Part shown: piece after piece, positions 4,387 to 6,315 of the stretch
Numbering within the stretch: position 1 is the stretch's first letter
Layout: each line of letters opens with the position of its first letter
Source of the DNA: Kitasatospora papulosa
GTDB lineage: Bacteria; Actinomycetota; Actinomycetes; Streptomycetales; Streptomycetaceae
NCBI RefSeq assembly: GCF_000717245.1
Contig: NZ_JNYQ01000036.1
Location: forward strand, 1-6,315
Direction of reading: 5' to 3'
Length of the DNA stretch: 6,315 nt
Position numbers and translations under genes: made by a program
The notes under the pieces: generated by a model
Databases searched by the model: none
What the model saw: only the letters and a program-made list of their open reading frames with translations
Told to the model about the DNA's origin: nothing

Positions 4387-5808
4387 GTGGCACACGGTGA
4401 ACAGGCCGGCGGGGACGAACTTCCCGCACGCCGTCTGACACAGGATGAGAAAGAACGGCTCAAGGCTGAATTCGGCGCCCGCTTACGTGTCCTGCTGGAC
4501 CTGGCGGGATTGAGCACACGGAAATTCGAAGCACGCTTTCCCGCCTACCAGGCCGCAAGGATCCGAAACTACACACGGGGCTCAAATCTGCCGCCGTGGG
4601 AATTCCTCGACGACCTGCTCAACGAGGTCAGCCGCCGCATCGACGACCCCGCTGCCCCCCAACGACGCGCCGAGCTCTTCACCGCCTACCGCACCGTCCT
4701 CATCGACGTCGGCGCCGACCCCCACGGCAGCGACCAGAACTCCCTCCTCCTACGCCTCCTGGACGGCGAAGACCTCCTACGCCGGTACCGCGAGGAACTC
4801 GCACATGTCCGCGCACGGGAGAACCAGCTGCGCACGGACCTCGAGGAGCAGATCCGCCAGACCCGGACGTCACCGGGCACAGACAACCAGGACCGCAGAC
4901 AACAGCTCGAAGAAGAGACCCGCGCCCTGGCCCAACGCCGCGGCGACCTCGTCCGCCACAGCGACGCCCTGGTCGCGGAACTGGACGACTGCCGCGCACG
5001 CCTGACCACGCTCGAGCGAACCGACGCATCAAACGACCTGGTGCCGGCCAACACCAGCGGTGGTACCGGACCGCACCACCCGGCTCTACCCCCTCTGCCG
5101 ACATGGGCTCCCACGGCGCCCCAGCCGCCGACATGGGCCCCCACACCGCCCCGGCCACCCAAGAAAACCGGCGGCCGGCGGGCACTCCGACTGACCGGCG
5201 CAGCCCTGGCCATCGTGCTCCTGGCCGCCGGCGGCGCAGCAGCCGGCATCTGGGCAAGCAGCCTCAACGACAACAAGAACGACCAGACAGCGCCCCCCTC
5301 GTCCCAACCCGCCACACCGCCCGAGTCCCCAACACCCGAACCCACCACACCACCCCCGTCGACCTCCCCTACCGCGACTGAGACCCCGTCACAGACCCCC
5401 TCCACCCCGGCGACCCCGCAACCGGACAAGATCCGATGGACCGGAAGCGTCAGCCTCACCGCACTCAATCTCGACACCGTGCCGCCCAAGGTCCTCTCCA
5501 GCAACAGCGGGGCAAGCATCTGGGTCAGCTACACCCATGAAGAGCCCGAACAGGCCACCCTGTACGGGCAACCCGGCGGATTTTTCACCGTCGAGCCGAC
5601 AATCGCTACCTGGGACGGCCAAGAAAAACCGAACCGCCAAGAATGCAGCGATCGCATTTCCACACACAGCGCAGAATCACTACCGATCGCTCCCGGTTCC
5701 CGTTTCTGCGCCACGACAGCAGAAGACCGATTCTCCTACATCGAAGTGGGAAAGATGGATAAAGGAACCCGGGCGTATCAAGGAACAGTCACCGTCTGGG
5801 AAGATTAG
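4387..5808 (+). CDS. Membrane-anchored helix-turn-helix-like regulator with an exported C-terminal domain (473 aa)
   Basis: The GTG at 4387 follows GAGGGGGAG (4373-4381), a good ribosome-binding site. Residues about 17-83 are helical. FGARLRVLLDLAGLSTRKFE (29-48) and the segment up to LLNEV read like a helix-turn-helix of the Xre type, though divergent. Residues about 126-212 are highly charged with coiled-coil spacing. A Pro-rich stretch follows with a 10-residue tandem repeat (PTWAPTAPQP / PTWAPTPPRP, 238-257). Basic residues (KKTGGRR) precede one membrane helix at about 266-288. A Pro/Thr/Ser linker (301-346) leads to an exported domain (about 347-473) with exactly two cysteines (420 and 441), able to form a disulfide. 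The N-terminus would be cytoplasmic, as in one-component transmembrane regulators such as CadC. The exported domain is not one I recognise. The terminator at 5834-5868 follows, so the gene is a single unit, divergent from the 3886-4190 pair. Confidence 0.75.
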   Translation: MAHGEQAGGDELPARRLTQDEKERLKAEFGARLRVLLDLAGLSTRKFEARFPAYQAARIRNYTRGSNLPPWEFLDDLLNEVSRRIDDPAAPQRRAELFTAYRTVLIDVGADPHGSDQNSLLLRLLDGEDLLRRYREELAHVRARENQLRTDLEEQIRQTRTSPGTDNQDRRQQLEEETRALAQRRGDLVRHSDALVAELDDCRARLTTLERTDASNDLVPANTSGGTGPHHPALPPLPTWAPTAPQPPTWAPTPPRPPKKTGGRRALRLTGAALAIVLLAAGGAAAGIWASSLNDNKNDQTAPPSSQPATPPESPTPEPTTPPPSTSPTATETPSQTPSTPATPQPDKIRWTGSVSLTALNLDTVPPKVLSSNSGASIWVSYTHEEPEQATLYGQPGGFFTVEPTIATWDGQEKPNRQECSDRISTHSAESLPIAPGSRFCATTAEDRFSYIEVGKMDKGTRAYQGTVTVWED

Positions 5809-5833
5809 AAATCCGGAAACAGATATGCTTTTG

Positions 5834-5868
5834 ATGAGGGGCTTCCACTTGCGGTTGGAGCCCCTCAT
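5834..5868 (+). terminator. Terminator of the 473-aa gene
   Basis: ATGAGGGGC (5834-5842) pairs exactly with GCCCCTCAT (5860-5868). After a one-base bulge, TCCA (5844-5847) pairs with TGGA (5856-5859), leaving an 8-base loop. It begins 25 bases after the TAG at 5806-5808. Confidence 0.7.
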
Positions 5869-6188
5869 GTCGCTTAGCCCTGGTCGTCAGTTTTTACAAT
5901 ACTTACCCAACGTCTCATGTGATGCAGAGTGGTGTGTACTGAGTCCAGTTCTTAGCTTCGGTTGAGAATGATGCACGCGGCTCATGCTCCGGCCTCGACG
6001 ATTGACCTCTCTTGTCGGTGCGTAGTTTTCTGTGAGTCCAGGCGTGAGCCGTGCCGCAGGCGGTGATCCGGCGTCAGCCCTGCTTGCACTGCGGAGCCGT
6101 GCAGGCAGGGCACCGCAACACGTGACCTTCCGTCACCCCATGGGCCTGCTGCCGCCGGAGACACCGCATCACTTCCCGTGCAGGGTGC
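5869..6188. other. Gene-free subtelomeric stretch
   Basis: No open frame here has convincing composition, start signal or recognisable protein. The first ~150 bases have a lower GC content than the coding regions. TTGACC (6002-6007) and TAGTTT (6023-6028) look like promoter elements, but the spacer is only 15 bases and no gene follows. An imperfect hairpin (5964-5971 with 5982-5989, one mismatch) and the stronger one at 6077-6111 lead into the terminal hairpin array. Confidence 0.6.
6077..6111. repeat. 12-bp subtelomeric hairpin
   Basis: GCCCTGCTTGCA (6077-6088) pairs with TGCAGGCAGGGC (6100-6111), with one G-T pair on the plus-strand transcript or single strand. Its loop contains GC-GGA-GC, echoing the three-base GGA loops further right. 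A short TGCC-GCA-GGCG element lies nearby at 6052-6062. Both are probably part of the subtelomeric structured region. Confidence 0.45.
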
Positions 6189-6315
6189 GGGAATTCCGGA
6201 GGAATTCCCCAGCCCATTCCGAAGGAATGGGCTGGAAAGCCCGGAGGGCTTTCCTTAAAGCCGTAGGCTTTATCGTCTTTGCGACCCGTAGGGTCGTGCG
6301 TCGTTCCTCCGGAGG
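6189..6315. repeat. Telomere: run of close-packed hairpins with three-base GNA loops
   Basis: Five perfect or near-perfect stems follow one another, followed by a sixth cut by the window edge. They are 6189-6209 (9 bp, loop GGA), 6210-6234 (11 bp, GAA), 6235-6253 (8 bp, GGA), 6256-6272 (7 bp, GTA) and 6281-6297 (6 bp plus G-T, GTA). The sixth, CCTCC/GGAGG at 6306-6315, may also have a GGA loop. The first three abut without spacers. Streptomyces linear replicons end in such palindromes, which fold on the 3' overhang left by replication and are bound by the telomere-associated and terminal proteins (Tap, Tpg). The sequence does not match the archetypal CCCGCGGAGCGGG terminus I remember. The exact terminal base is uncertain. 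Confidence 0.8.

Noticed and set aside
4686..5519. 277-codon minus-strand open frame opposite the 473-residue gene
   Set aside because: Ser/Arg-rich chance frame antisense to a gene with clear domain architecture and a good start signal.
5537..5965. 142-codon plus-strand open frame overlapping the end of the 473-residue gene
   Set aside because: It has no ribosome-binding site, and it crosses the terminator at 5834-5868.
6189..6315. Terminal repeats considered as a CRISPR array or a run of intrinsic terminators
   Set aside because: The palindromes differ in sequence, there are no constant repeats or spacers, and consecutive stems share boundaries. This fits a telomere better.

Overview
The window looks like the right-hand end of a linear actinobacterial replicon, most likely from Streptomyces (chromosome arm or linear plasmid). 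The sequence is GC-rich. Coding regions strongly prefer G or C at third codon positions, GTG starts occur, and the small hydrophobic proteins are of a kind common in Streptomyces. The last ~130 bases form a close-packed series of hairpins, each with a three-base loop. This is the arrangement seen at the protein-capped telomeres of Streptomyces linear DNA. No tRNA, rRNA, CRISPR array or insertion sequence was found.

Left part (1-1063): a possible 3' end of a gene (1-78) is followed by a perfect 17-bp inverted repeat that is probably a terminator. Next come a 59-residue two-helix membrane protein (384-563), more terminator-like hairpins, and a small minus-strand gene (868-1063) broken by one extra base.

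Middle part (1134-3312): a 307-residue minus-strand protein with two apparent winged-helix domains is the best candidate for a plasmid replication or maintenance DNA-binding protein. It is preceded by a conspicuous AT-rich island and a 611-base gene-free stretch holding inverted repeats, a duplicated motif and two very strong hairpins. An 81-residue membrane protein follows (2669-2914). A second frame-broken gene (3121-3312, minus) is recognisably related to the broken gene at 868-1063.

Right part (3530-6315): a 57-residue membrane protein (+) converges on an 81-residue membrane protein (-), with a shared terminator between them. The minus-strand gene is preceded by an 18-codon open reading frame with a strong ribosome-binding site. 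Divergent from these is a 473-residue membrane-anchored protein with a helix-turn-helix-like N-terminus, a coiled coil, one membrane segment and an exported domain. An exact 18-bp palindrome lies just upstream of it. Beyond its terminator there is no convincing gene up to the telomeric hairpins.

No complete pathway is encoded. The region reads as accessory subtelomeric DNA: one likely maintenance gene, one probable transmembrane regulator, several orphan small membrane proteins and two decaying paralogues. All functions are inferred from sequence reading alone.
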